64,000 nt of DNA from JAJDXO01 sp965207535 (GTDB lineage Bacteria; Pseudomonadota; Alphaproteobacteria; Rhodospirillales; UBA2165): contig CBDBMR010000002.1 in the NCBI GenBank assembly GCA_965207535.1, positions 62,001 to 126,000 on the forward strand. The letters run 5' to 3'. Position numbers and translations under genes: made by a program. Under the pieces are notes generated by a model. The model was not told the origin of the DNA, did not search any database, and saw nothing but the letters and a program-made list of their open reading frames with translations. This document shows, one piece after another, positions 1 to 8,116 of this stretch; positions within the stretch are counted from its first letter, which is position 1; each line of letters opens with the position of its first letter.

Positions 1-621
1 GTAAAGGTCATCAAGTCGGCCGGTCATTCCCGGGTGCCAGTCTATCAGGAAACCCTCGACGATGCGATCGGCATGGTTCACTTCAAGGACCTTATCGACC
101 GAACCGATACGGAGAACGGGTTCAAGATTCGCGACGTGATGCGGGACGTCCTGTTTGTCGCGCCGTCCATGCAAGTGCTTGAGCTGTTGCTGGAAATGCG
201 CGTCAAGCGGACCCACATGGCGCTGGTGGTCGACGAGTTCGGCGGCGTGGACGGGCTGCTGACCATCGAGGACCTGGTCGAGGAGATCGTCGGCGAAATC
301 GAAGACGAACATGATCGCGAAGTCGAGCCGGAGGTCAGTATTCAGGCCGACGGGGCGATCGATGCCGATGCGCGCGTCCTGATCGAGGATTTCGAGAAAC
401 GGTTCGGGTCCATCGCATCGTCCGAGGAACGGGAGGAAATCGACACCTTGGGCGGGCTGGTATTCTCACTCGCCGGACGGGTCCCTATCCGCGGTGAACT
501 CGTGCGGCACCCGTCGGGCGCGGAGATCGAGGTCCTCGAGGCCGATCCCCGGCGCATCAGGCGGCTGCGCGTTAGAGGCGTTGCCGCGCCGAACGACTCG
601 ACGGCCGAGGCACAGGACTAG
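1..621 (+). CDS. corC: CorC/HlyC-family CBS-domain protein, 5' end outside window
   Basis: The reading frame is open from base 1 and ends at TAG 619-621, so only the last 206 residues are seen. They cover the end of one CBS domain and a second CBS domain (AIGMVHFKDL, then GGVDGLLTIEDLVEEIVGEI), followed by an acidic stretch and the C-terminal CorC/HlyC transporter-associated domain (DADARVLIEDFEKRFG... VPIRGELVRHPSG... RRIRRLRV). Family members are linked to magnesium/cobalt efflux and membrane homeostasis. No membrane domain is visible, as in the short soluble CorC type that sits between ybeY and lnt in many proteobacteria. The next gene, lnt, starts 14 bases downstream, which fits a ybeY-corC-lnt operon. 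The exact function is inferred from family and context. Confidence 0.85.
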   Translation, partial: VKVIKSAGHSRVPVYQETLDDAIGMVHFKDLIDRTDTENGFKIRDVMRDVLFVAPSMQVLELLLEMRVKRTHMALVVDEFGGVDGLLTIEDLVEEIVGEIEDEHDREVEPEVSIQADGAIDADARVLIEDFEKRFGSIASSEEREEIDTLGGLVFSLAGRVPIRGELVRHPSGAEIEVLEADPRRIRRLRVRGVAAPNDSTAEAQD

Positions 622-635
622 CTGAAGTCATCGGC

Positions 636-2240
636 GTGAGCGGTCTTCCCGTCATAGCCGAGCGCCTGCGGGACGCCGTAATCCGCCTTGCGGGCTGGCG
701 GCGGTACGGTCTGGCTATACTTGCCGGTGCCGCCGCGGTCCTGGCGCTGCCGCCGGTGCATTTTGCCGTCGCGCTTCTGCCGGCGTTTATCGTCCTCGTT
801 TGGCTGATCGACGGCGGCCCCGAACATGCAACTGGGCGCCGTACCCTGATCTCGGTCGGGCTCGCCGGCTGGTGTTTCGGAATCGGCTACTTCGTGGCCG
901 GACTTTATTGGATATCCTTTTCCTTTCTTGTCGACGCCGGGACCTTCGCCTGGATGATCCCGTTTGCGGTCACCGGGTTGGCCGCGTTGCTCGGAAGCTA
1001 CTTCGCCTTTGTCGCCGTATTGACCCGTCTGTGGGCGCCGGCGGGTCCTTTCCGTGTGCTCGGGTTCGCTGGCTTCTGGGTCGGCGCCGAATGGGTCCGG
1101 GGCTGGGCGCTGACGGGATTTCCCTGGAACCTGATCGGGACCGCCTGGACATTTTCCGATTCGATGATCCAGACGGCGGCGTTCGGCGGGGCCTATCTTT
1201 TGAGCCTGCTGACCATCGCCGCCGCGTCCTTTCCCGCCCTGCTCGGCGACCGGAATCTGCCCCTCCGCGGCCGTTGGGTCTGGAGCGGCGCCCCGCTGGT
1301 TCTTTTGGCCGTGGCGTGGGGTGCCGGCGCCCTGCGTCTGGCATCGGCGAATACGGATGCCGTCGAAAATGTCCGGCTGCGGCTGGTTCAGCCGAATATC
1401 GCCCAGCGCGACAAGTGGCGTCCCGAGTTGCTGGGCCGCCATCTCGCGACCCTGCGCACGTTGAGCCGGCAACCGGGTTCGGGCGCCCAGCCGACCCACG
1501 TGATTTGGCCGGAAACCGCCGTGCCGTTCCTCCTCGACGGCAATCGGCAAGGGGTCGCGGCGCTTGCCCAAGCGGCGCCGGTCGACGGGGCATTGATTTC
1601 AGGGGCGCTCAGGACGTCGGTCGGGCCCCGGGGCGCCGGCGCCCCCCGCCGGGTGTGGAACAGCCTCGCGGTCGTTACCGCCGACCAACGGATTGCCGGT
1701 TCCTATGACAAACACCACCTGGTTCCATTCGGGGAGTACGTCCCGCTCCGGTCGGTGTTCCGGATCGACAAGATCACGGTGGGTCGGACCGATTTCAGTT
1801 CGGGACCCGGACGACGGAGCATTGACCTCCCGGGCGGGCCGGCGTTCAGTCCGTTGATTTGCTACGAGGCGATTTTTCCCGGCCGGGTCGTCGACGGCGC
1901 CAGCCGTCCCGGCTGGCTGCTGAACCTGACAAACGATGCCTGGTTCGGCACCTCATCGGGCCCGTACCAGCACTTCGCGAGCACGCGGCTCAGGGCGGTC
2001 GAAGAGGGATTGCCGTTGGTTCGAGTGGCCAACACCGGCATTTCCGGCGTGGTCGATCCGTACGGCCGGATCGTCGTCCGTTCGAAGCTCAACCAGGCCG
2101 TGGCGCTTGACAGCGAACTGCCGGACGCCCTTTCGCCTACTTTCTATGCCGCGTGGGGCAATTGGGTCCCCCTCTCCCTGGTGCTGATCGTTCTGGCGGC
2201 GGCCGGAACCCTGACAAGAATCCAGAGATATCAAAAATGA
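636..2240 (+). CDS. lnt: Apolipoprotein N-acyltransferase
   Basis: Inner-membrane enzyme that adds the third acyl chain to the N-terminal cysteine of lipoproteins, the last step of lipoprotein maturation. The GTG start at 636 gives 534 residues, normal for the family. The first ~220 residues are a run of hydrophobic helices, and a carbon-nitrogen hydrolase domain follows. The catalytic triad is readable: Glu293 in IWPETA, Lys359 in YDKHHLVPFGEYVP and Cys409 in LICYEAIFP. A last hydrophobic segment lies near the C terminus (WGNWVPLSLVLIVLAAAG). It follows corC by 14 bases. Substrates elsewhere in the window include the predicted lipoproteins at 42.3-43.3, 49.1-51.4 and 51.4-52.2 kb. Confidence 0.95.
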   Translation: MSGLPVIAERLRDAVIRLAGWRRYGLAILAGAAAVLALPPVHFAVALLPAFIVLVWLIDGGPEHATGRRTLISVGLAGWCFGIGYFVAGLYWISFSFLVDAGTFAWMIPFAVTGLAALLGSYFAFVAVLTRLWAPAGPFRVLGFAGFWVGAEWVRGWALTGFPWNLIGTAWTFSDSMIQTAAFGGAYLLSLLTIAAASFPALLGDRNLPLRGRWVWSGAPLVLLAVAWGAGALRLASANTDAVENVRLRLVQPNIAQRDKWRPELLGRHLATLRTLSRQPGSGAQPTHVIWPETAVPFLLDGNRQGVAALAQAAPVDGALISGALRTSVGPRGAGAPRRVWNSLAVVTADQRIAGSYDKHHLVPFGEYVPLRSVFRIDKITVGRTDFSSGPGRRSIDLPGGPAFSPLICYEAIFPGRVVDGASRPGWLLNLTNDAWFGTSSGPYQHFASTRLRAVEEGLPLVRVANTGISGVVDPYGRIVVRSKLNQAVALDSELPDALSPTFYAAWGNWVPLSLVLIVLAAAGTLTRIQRYQK

Positions 2241-2268
2241 CATTCGAAACCCCATTTTTTGCTATACT
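2238..2268 (+). promoter_or_regulatory. Candidate promoter for the XRE regulator gene
   Basis: A TATACT -10 element lies at 2263-2268 in an A/T-rich stretch just after lnt, with weak -35 matches at 2238-2245. This would give a leader of about 140 bases before the ATG at 2416. It is a sequence match only. Confidence 0.35.
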
Positions 2269-2415
2269 ATGAAAGCATAATAAAAGCTCGCGAACCTAAG
2301 GAGCCGCAACGGGTTGCCATTCCTGAGGGACGGGTTCGGCAATCCGCGGGGGGAACGAAGGGAAGCGGGCAACGCCCAAAAGCTCCTCAAGACACTAACT
2401 CGGGTAAAACAGACG

Positions 2416-2901
2416 ATGCCTAGAAAACCACGTGCTAGATCGCCCAGGCTACAAGGCGCACCTATCCGCCGCATCACGCGGCGGCGGGTGCCGGGGGTGG
2501 CCGATCCGGTGGATATCCATGTCGGCGGCCGGGTGCGGCTCCGCCGCACCCTGCTCGGACTGAGCCAGGAGAAGCTCGGCGAAGCGGTCGGCTTGACCTT
2601 CCAGCAAATTCAAAAATACGAACGCGGCGCGAACCGGATCGGTTCGAGCCGGTTGTACGATCTTTCCAAGGTCCTGGATGTACCGGTCGCGTATTTCTTC
2701 GAAGAGATGCCGGGTGACGTTCAGGACCGGCAAAGCGAGAAGGCGGGCGCCATGAGCGACCAGGTTCAGGCGCCGGCCGAGAAGGATCCGCTGACCCGCC
2801 GGGAAACGCTGGAACTGGTCCGGGCCTACTACAAGGTGCCGAGCCCCGCCGTTCGAAAGCGGGTGTTTGAACTGGTCAAATCCCTGGCCAGGATGAGTTA
2901 G
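2416..2901 (+). CDS. XRE-family helix-turn-helix regulator
   Basis: A 161-residue DNA-binding protein. A basic N-terminal tail (PRKPRARSPRLQG) precedes a classical HTH_3 domain at about residues 35-95 (VGGRVRLRRTLLGLSQEKLG, then QQIQKYERGANRIGSSRLYD and LSKVLDVPVAYFFEEMP). The C-terminal part (TRRETLELVRAYYKVPSPAV) is typical of alphaproteobacterial regulators found beside metK. The ATG at 2416 was chosen because homologues begin with a short basic tail like MPRK. An in-frame TTG at 2314 has a good AAGGAG at 2298-2303 and would add 34 residues, so the start is not certain. It lies between lnt and metK. The target genes cannot be told from the sequence. Confidence 0.85.
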   Translation: MPRKPRARSPRLQGAPIRRITRRRVPGVADPVDIHVGGRVRLRRTLLGLSQEKLGEAVGLTFQQIQKYERGANRIGSSRLYDLSKVLDVPVAYFFEEMPGDVQDRQSEKAGAMSDQVQAPAEKDPLTRRETLELVRAYYKVPSPAVRKRVFELVKSLARMS

Positions 2902-2917
2902 GAACCGCCATGGGCAA

Positions 2918-2939
2918 TGGCCCATCGAGAGGTGGGCCA
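2918..2939 (+). terminator. Perfect 7-bp hairpin after the XRE gene
   Basis: TGGCCCA (2918-2924) and TGGGCCA (2933-2939) form a perfect stem around an 8-base loop, 17 bases after the stop codon. No T-run follows, so it could be a weak or factor-assisted terminator or a 3' stabiliser. Confidence 0.4.
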
Positions 2940-3144
2940 TCGCCGTCTCCCACGCCCGCCCCCGCCCCACCATGACTTGCCCGACCCTTGACGCGGCAAA
3001 TAAAGCTTGCAACAAAGCCGCCCTCAGGTGAGGCGTCCTATCCGGTCTGATTTCAGCTAGGTTCAGCCAGTCGGGACCAACGCCGCATCGGTGCGGACGT
3101 TTCCGTTTGGAACCGCATGATGTTTGATATTCGGAGGTCGATCC

Positions 3145-4320
3145 GTGGCATCCAATTCCTATCTGTTCACCAGTGAGTCCGTGTCCGAGGGACATCCGGA
3201 CAAGGTATGCGATCGAGTTTCGGATGCCGTCGTCGACACCTACCTCACCGGCGATCCCCATTCACGGGTCGCGGTCGAAACCCTCTGCACCACCAACCGG
3301 ATCGTTCTCGCCGGCGAGGTCCGGGGGCCGGAATCGATCACCCATGCGCGGCTGGAAGAGGTGGCGCGAAATGCGGTGAAGGATATCGGCTATGAGCAGG
3401 ACGGGTTTCATTGGAAGGCCGCCGACGTTTCGGTCTATGTGCACAACCAGTCGACGGATATCGCGCAAGGCGTCGATGCCGCGGGAAACAAGGATGAAGG
3501 CGCCGGCGACCAGGGCATCATGTTCGGCTACGCGTGCCGCGAAACCGAGGCGCTGATGCCGGCGCCCATACATTTCTCCCACGAGATTCTCAAATCCCTG
3601 GCCGAGGCCCGTCATTCCGGCGCCGAGCCCGGCCTGGGTCCCGATTCCAAGAGCCAGGTGACGTTGCGCTACGAAGACGGAAAGCCGGTGACGGCGACCT
3701 CGGTCGTGGTTTCGACGCAGCACGCGGAAGATCTCGATCAGGAAGCGGTCCGCGAAATCGTCCGGCCCCACGTCGTCAACGTGCTGCCTGACGGCTGGAT
3801 GTGCGATGAAGACAGTTTTTACGTCAACCCGACGGGCCGGTTCGTCATCGGCGGGCCCGACGGGGATGCGGGATTGACGGGGCGAAAAATCATCGTCGAC
3901 ACATACGGCGGCGCGGCCCCGCACGGCGGCGGCGCCTTCTCGGGCAAGGATCCGACCAAGGTCGACCGCTCGGCGGCTTATGCGGCGCGGTATCTGGCGA
4001 AGAATGTGGTTGCAGCAGGTTTGGCGGAGCGCTGCACCATTCAGTTGGCCTATGCCATCGGCGTCTCCAAGCCGTTGTCGGTCTATGTCGACACGTCGGG
4101 CACCGGCAAGGCCGACGAGGCGAAGCTCTCCCGGGCGTTGCAGGACGTCATGGATTTGAGCCCCCGGGGAATTCGCGAACACCTTGGGCTCAGCAAGCCG
4201 ATCTACGCGCGGACGGCGGCCTACGGTCATTTTGGCCGTCACCCCGATGCCGACGGCGGGTTCTCATGGGAAAAGACCGATCTGGTGGACGATCTGAAGA
4301 CGGCGCTGAACGGCGGCTGA
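3145..4320 (+). CDS. metK: S-adenosylmethionine synthase
   Basis: Makes S-adenosylmethionine from methionine and ATP in the cytosol. The protein is 391 residues, the usual length. Visible motifs are SEGHPDKVCDRVSDA near the N terminus, GAGDQGIMFGYACRET (methionine/ATP binding), the phosphate loop GGGAFSGKDPTKVDRSAAYA, and the C-terminal end FSWEKTDLVDDLK. The start is the GTG at 3145, six bases after GGAGGT (3133-3138); the longer ATG form at 3124 lacks a binding site. Its 3' end overlaps the predicted trmB start by 55 bases. The ~240-base upstream region contains a TTGACG at 2988-2993 and small hairpins, but I could not match it to a known SAM riboswitch. Confidence 0.97.
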   Translation: MASNSYLFTSESVSEGHPDKVCDRVSDAVVDTYLTGDPHSRVAVETLCTTNRIVLAGEVRGPESITHARLEEVARNAVKDIGYEQDGFHWKAADVSVYVHNQSTDIAQGVDAAGNKDEGAGDQGIMFGYACRETEALMPAPIHFSHEILKSLAEARHSGAEPGLGPDSKSQVTLRYEDGKPVTATSVVVSTQHAEDLDQEAVREIVRPHVVNVLPDGWMCDEDSFYVNPTGRFVIGGPDGDAGLTGRKIIVDTYGGAAPHGGGAFSGKDPTKVDRSAAYAARYLAKNVVAAGLAERCTIQLAYAIGVSKPLSVYVDTSGTGKADEAKLSRALQDVMDLSPRGIREHLGLSKPIYARTAAYGHFGRHPDADGGFSWEKTDLVDDLKTALNGG

Positions 4321-5012
4321 CCGGTTCGCCCAGGGAGTTCCAGTTCCATGGCCGGCGGTTGGGCCATCGTCTTCGCGAGGGCCGCCGCGCCCTGATCGAG
4401 AACCGGCTGCCGGCGCTCCGGGTGTGCGACCCCGCCGCCGACGCGCCGGTTTCCGATTTAGAATCGCTTTTCGCCGTCCCCATGCAGGGCTACTGGCTCG
4501 AGATCGGGTTCGGCGCCGGCGAGCACCTGGCGGCCCAGGCGCTCGCTCACCCGGACATCGGTTTCCTCGGCTGCGAGCCCTTCATCAACGGCGTTGCCGC
4601 CCTGTTGGCGAAAATGGAGGCCGACGGCATCGCCAATATCCGGCTGTTCGACGAGGATGCGCGGTTTCTGCTGCCGCGCTTGCCGGAAGGCGTCATCGAC
4701 CGGGCGTTCATACTTTTCTCCGATCCCTGGCCCAAGAAACGTCACAACAAGAGGCGGATCATTACGCCGAAGACGCTGGATGCCTTGGCCCGGATTCTGC
4801 GGCCGGGCGCCGAGCTCCGGTTCGCATCCGACGATATGAGCTATATTTCCTGGACGCTGGAGCACATGCGCCGGTGCCCGGAATTCAGTTGGCCGGCCGC
4901 CGGCCCGGCCGATTGGCGCAACCGCCCCGCCGATGCCGTCGAGACGAGATATGAACGCAAGGCGCTGGAGCAGGGGCGCCGGTGCGTCTACCTAAGTTTC
5001 CGGCGCAACTGA
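4266..5012 (+). CDS. trmB: tRNA (guanine-N7-)-methyltransferase
   Basis: Methylates N7 of G46 in the variable loop of tRNAs using S-adenosylmethionine, the product of the preceding metK. The 248-residue protein has the basic N-terminal element FQFHGRRLGHRLREG, the SAM-binding motif LEIGFGAGEHLA, the loop CEPFINGVAALL and the family signature FSDPWPKKRHNKRRI. The ATG at 4266 lies inside the metK 3' end in another frame. It is the first usable start before the conserved region, so the two genes are probably translationally coupled. The overlap length (55 bases) makes the exact start less certain than the identity. Confidence 0.92.
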   Translation: MGKDRSGGRSEDGAERRLTGSPREFQFHGRRLGHRLREGRRALIENRLPALRVCDPAADAPVSDLESLFAVPMQGYWLEIGFGAGEHLAAQALAHPDIGFLGCEPFINGVAALLAKMEADGIANIRLFDEDARFLLPRLPEGVIDRAFILFSDPWPKKRHNKRRIITPKTLDALARILRPGAELRFASDDMSYISWTLEHMRRCPEFSWPAAGPADWRNRPADAVETRYERKALEQGRRCVYLSFRRN

Positions 5013-5087
5013 CTGGCGCGGCCCGGCGGCCGTGATCGGAAAGGGCTTGAATTTGATGGGGTTTTGAGACATTTATACGCCACATTC

Positions 5088-5115
5088 TTGGTTACTCTGC
5101 CATGCAGGGTAAATT
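5088..5115 (+). promoter_or_regulatory. Candidate promoter upstream of the rimP leader
   Basis: TTGGTT (5088-5093) and TAAATT (5110-5115) are separated by 16 bases and would start transcription just at the leader hairpin. The match is moderate; read-through from trmB is the alternative. Confidence 0.3.
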
Positions 5116-5120
5116 CTAAG

Positions 5121-5146
5121 AGTGGGCCATCGGCCCACTTTTTTTG
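5121..5146 (+). terminator. Intrinsic terminator hairpin in front of rimP-nusA-infB
   Basis: AGTGGGCC (5121-5128), a 3-base loop ATC, and GGCCCACT (5132-5139) form a perfect 8-bp GC-rich stem followed directly by a run of seven T. It ends about 66 bases before the rimP start. It may close the metK-trmB transcript or act as an attenuator of the rimP operon. The 3' arm plus loop (5127-5137) is also perfectly complementary over 11 bases to 5151-5161, so a second, exclusive pairing exists downstream. Confidence 0.8.
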
Positions 5147-5211
5147 GTTTTGGGCCGATGGGTTCCGCCCCCGTGGATCGGGGTCGCCCCTCGGCGCAGT
5201 TGGTGGATTGG

Positions 5212-5706
5212 ATGACGATGGATCAAGCAGGCCGTGTCGCCGAGATCGTTGCCCCGACGCTGGATGCGATGGGATACGATCTGGTGCGGGTGCAGCTCGC
5301 CGGCAACAGGAACGTCACCTTGCAGATCATGGCCGACCGCAAGGACGCGGCGGCGATGACCGTCGACGATTGTGCCGCCATCAGCCGCGAGGTATCGGCA
5401 TTGCTGGACGTCGAAGATCCGGTCCAGGGCGCCTATTCGCTGGAGGTCAGTTCGCCCGGCATCGACCGGCCGCTGGTCACGTTGAGGGATTTCGAGAGGT
5501 TCGCCGGATTTGACGCGAAATTGGAAACCCGGACGGCGATTGAAGGACGGAAACGGTTCAGAGGCAAATTGGCCGGCGTCGACGGCGGACGGATTCGCCT
5601 GAGAACCGATGCCGGCGACGTCGATCTCGATATTGAGGACATTCGGACCGCGAAGCTGTTGCTCACCGATGAGCTGATCGAAGCGGCTTCGCGGGCAAAC
5701 ATGTAA
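5212..5706 (+). CDS. rimP: Ribosome maturation factor RimP
   Basis: Assists late assembly of the 30S subunit. The protein is 164 residues with the N-terminal alpha/beta domain (LDAMGYDLVRVQLAGNRNVTL... MTVDDCAAISREVSALLDVE), the signature YSLEVSSPGIDRPLV, and a C-terminal SH3-like barrel (FRGKLAGVDGGRIRLRTD). ATG codons at 5212 and 5218 are both possible. Upstream in-frame codons run into the terminator hairpin and are not credible. It is the first gene of the rimP-nusA-ylxR-infB operon, with nusA 28 bases downstream. Confidence 0.93.
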   Translation: MTMDQAGRVAEIVAPTLDAMGYDLVRVQLAGNRNVTLQIMADRKDAAAMTVDDCAAISREVSALLDVEDPVQGAYSLEVSSPGIDRPLVTLRDFERFAGFDAKLETRTAIEGRKRFRGKLAGVDGGRIRLRTDAGDVDLDIEDIRTAKLLLTDELIEAASRANM

Positions 5707-5734
5707 GCGCAAGGACGCGCCAAGGTAAGAAAAT

Positions 5735-7393
5735 ATGGCTGCTGAGTTGGAAACCGAAACAGACACCACGATGTACACCCATCCGGAGCTCCTGCTGGTG
5801 GCGGACACCGTCGCACGGGAAAAGGGGATCGACCGGGAAGAGGTGCTGGACGCCATGGAGCAGGCCATCCAGAAAGCGGGCCGGTCCAAATATGGCCAGG
5901 AGCACGATATCCGGGCGCAGATCGACCGCAAATCGGGTGAAATCAAGCTGGCGCGCTATGTCGAGGTGGTGGACGAGATCGAGAACGAAACCACTCAGGT
6001 CACCGTGGATGCCGCCAAAAGACGGAAAGACGACGCCGCGGTCGGGGAGTTTCTGGTCGATCCGTTGCCGCCCATCGATTTCGGACGGATCGCGGCCCAG
6101 ACGGCCAAGCAGGTCATCGTCCAGAAAGTTCGCGAAGCCGAGCGCAAGCGGCAGTTCGCCGAGTTCAAGGACCGGGTGGGCGAGATCGTCAACGGCATGG
6201 TCAAGCGGGTCGAATTCGGCAATATCATCGTCGATCTGGGCGGCCGGGCGGAAGGCATTGTCCGCCGGGATGAATCCATTCCGCGCGAGCACTTCTCCAA
6301 CGGCGACCGGGTGCGGTCGTACATCTACGATGTTCGCGAGGAACCGCGGGGACCGCAGATCTTCCTGTCCCGGAACCATCCCCAGTTCATGGTCAAGTTG
6401 TTCTCCCAGGAAGTGCCGGAAATCTATGACGGCATCATCGAAATCAAGTCGGTGGCGCGCGATCCCGGCAGCCGGGCCAAGATCGCCGTGATTTCGAGCG
6501 ACTCCAGCATCGACCCCGTCGGGGCCTGCGTCGGCATGCGGGGCTCCCGAGTACAGGCGGTGGTCGCCGAACTGCAGGGCGAGAAGATCGATATCATCTC
6601 GTGGTCTCAGGATCCGGCGACGTTCATCGTCAACGCGCTCGCGCCCGCCGAGGTGACGAAGGTGGTTCTGGACGAAGAGGCCAACCGGATCGAGGTGGTG
6701 GTTCCCGACGATCAACTCAGCCTCGCCATCGGGCGGCGCGGACAGAACGTGCGATTGGCTTCCCAGCTTACCGGTTGGGACATCGATATCCTGACCGAGG
6801 CCGAGGAATCCGAACGCCGGACCCAGGAATTTGCCGCCCGCTTGCAGCTGTTCCTGGAAGCGCTCGACGTCGATGAAGTGATCGCCCAGCTGCTGGTGAC
6901 CGAGGGTTTCTCGACGATCGAGGAGGTTGCGTTTGTTCCGATCGAGGAGCTGGCGACCATCGAAGGATTCGATGACGAGGTTGCCGAAGAGCTTCGCATC
7001 CGGGCGCGCGCGTATCTCGAGGAGCGGGAAGCGGAGCTGACCGAGCGCCGGAAAGCCGCCGGTGTGACGGACGAGCTGGCAGCGGTCGAGGGCCTGACGC
7101 CCGAGATGCTGGTGGTCCTCGGCGAGGCCGGCGTAAAGACGCTGGACGATCTCGCCGATCTGGCTGCGGACGAGTTGGTCGGAATCGAAGGCGATGAGGA
7201 AAAGGGCATTCTTGAGGATTTCGGCGTCACCATGGCCTGGGCAAACGAGGTCATCATGGCCGCGCGGGCGCACTGGTTCGACGACGACGACGACGCGCCC
7301 GAGGCAGAGGGCGAGGGCGCGGATGAGGAGGGCGGCGAGGCCGCCGAAAAGCAGGAGCCGGCGGCGGAAGCCGCGGATGGCGCCGGTCAATGA
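5735..7393 (+). CDS. nusA: Transcription termination/antitermination factor NusA
   Basis: Binds RNA polymerase and nascent RNA, promoting pausing and intrinsic termination and taking part in antitermination. Of 552 residues, the N-terminal polymerase-binding domain is at about 10-130, an S1 domain at about 135-200 (VNGMVKRVEFGNIIVDLGGR), two KH domains at about 230-345 (GSRAKIAVISSD... VGACVGMRGSRVQAVV; LSLAIGRRGQNVRLASQLTG), and helix-hairpin-helix-like acidic repeats near the C terminus (ELATIEGFDDEVAEEL; LVGIEGDEEKGILEDFG). The last ~30 residues are very rich in Asp, Glu and Ala. Alphaproteobacterial NusA commonly has this extended C-terminal part. It lies 28 bases after rimP. The terminator hairpin ahead of rimP gives a possible route for NusA to act on its own operon. 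Confidence 0.97.
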   Translation: MAAELETETDTTMYTHPELLLVADTVAREKGIDREEVLDAMEQAIQKAGRSKYGQEHDIRAQIDRKSGEIKLARYVEVVDEIENETTQVTVDAAKRRKDDAAVGEFLVDPLPPIDFGRIAAQTAKQVIVQKVREAERKRQFAEFKDRVGEIVNGMVKRVEFGNIIVDLGGRAEGIVRRDESIPREHFSNGDRVRSYIYDVREEPRGPQIFLSRNHPQFMVKLFSQEVPEIYDGIIEIKSVARDPGSRAKIAVISSDSSIDPVGACVGMRGSRVQAVVAELQGEKIDIISWSQDPATFIVNALAPAEVTKVVLDEEANRIEVVVPDDQLSLAIGRRGQNVRLASQLTGWDIDILTEAEESERRTQEFAARLQLFLEALDVDEVIAQLLVTEGFSTIEEVAFVPIEELATIEGFDDEVAEELRIRARAYLEEREAELTERRKAAGVTDELAAVEGLTPEMLVVLGEAGVKTLDDLADLAADELVGIEGDEEKGILEDFGVTMAWANEVIMAARAHWFDDDDDAPEAEGEGADEEGGEAAEKQEPAAEAADGAGQ

Positions 7394-7442
7394 GACCGGG
7401 GCGGACCAGACATTCGGCGGGCGAAGCCAGATTAGAGGAAGA

Positions 7443-8087
7443 ATGGCGGCAGGCGGAAAAAATAGAAAGGCGGCGCGGCGGTCCAAGGCGGCCGGCGATC
7501 GGCGATGCCTGCTTAGCGGCGAGACGCTCCCCAAATCGCAGCTCATAAGGTTTGTCGCCGGTCCCGGCGGCGAGCTCGTTCCCGATATTGAAGAACGGCT
7601 TCCCGGCCGCGGTTTGTGGTTGCGTGCCGAGAGGGATATGATCGACCAAGCGTGCGCCAAAAAAGCCTTCTCAAGAGCGGCACGCACTCAACTAACCGTT
7701 CCGGACGGTTTGGCCGACCAGGTCGAGGCGATGATTCGCCGAAAATGTCTGGACCTCCTCGGTTTGGCGAGGCGTGGCGGGCAGCTCGCCGGCGGCGCCC
7801 AGCAGGTCCGGGATATGTTGTCGGGCAAAGGCGCGGCGTTGTTTTTGTCGGCGTCTGACGGATCCGCCGACGAGCGGGACAAGATGAGCGCCTTGGCGCC
7901 CGGTGTGCCGGTTTGTACCCGGTTCACGTCCGCCGAACTGGGCCATGCCATCGGCAGGGAGCGCGTGGTCCATGTTGCCGTCGCCGACAGCGGGCTCGCG
8001 GCGCGGCTGGCGAGCGAACTCAGGCGGCTGGCGGGCTTGTCGGCCGAAGACGGGGCGAGAGGTGGAACTGAAACCGTGGCCGCCTGA
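7443..8087 (+). CDS. ylxR: YlxR (DUF448) domain fused to an L7Ae-like RNA-binding domain
   Basis: A 214-residue protein with two parts. Residues ~20-95 are the YlxR/DUF448 domain (RRCLLSGETLPKSQLIRFV, GRGLWL, AFSRAAR). Residues ~105-205 resemble the L7Ae/YlxQ fold (RRKCLDLLGLARRGGQLAGG, then an alternating hydrophobic sheet/helix pattern). In Bacillus the two are separate genes between nusA and infB; in alphaproteobacteria the fused form is usual. YlxR of Gram-positives has been linked to RNase P modulation. ATG 7443 follows AGAGGAAG; an ATG at 7377 overlapping the nusA stop would add 22 residues. It is 29 bases ahead of infB. Confidence 0.85.
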   Translation: MAAGGKNRKAARRSKAAGDRRCLLSGETLPKSQLIRFVAGPGGELVPDIEERLPGRGLWLRAERDMIDQACAKKAFSRAARTQLTVPDGLADQVEAMIRRKCLDLLGLARRGGQLAGGAQQVRDMLSGKGAALFLSASDGSADERDKMSALAPGVPVCTRFTSAELGHAIGRERVVHVAVADSGLAARLASELRRLAGLSAEDGARGGTETVAA

Positions 8088-8116
8088 ACGGCGCCACACA
8101 GACGAGATTCGATACG

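Noticed and set aside
2940..3144. SAM-type riboswitch before metK
   Set aside because: I looked for the SAM-II and SAM/SAH consensus elements and for a terminator or SD-masking stem. Small hairpins exist, but no convincing match. A covariance-model search would decide.
5663..7687. Long minus-strand open frame (674 codons) opposite nusA
   Set aside because: It is the mirror of a GC-rich gene. Its translation has no family resemblance, while the plus strand encodes a complete NusA.
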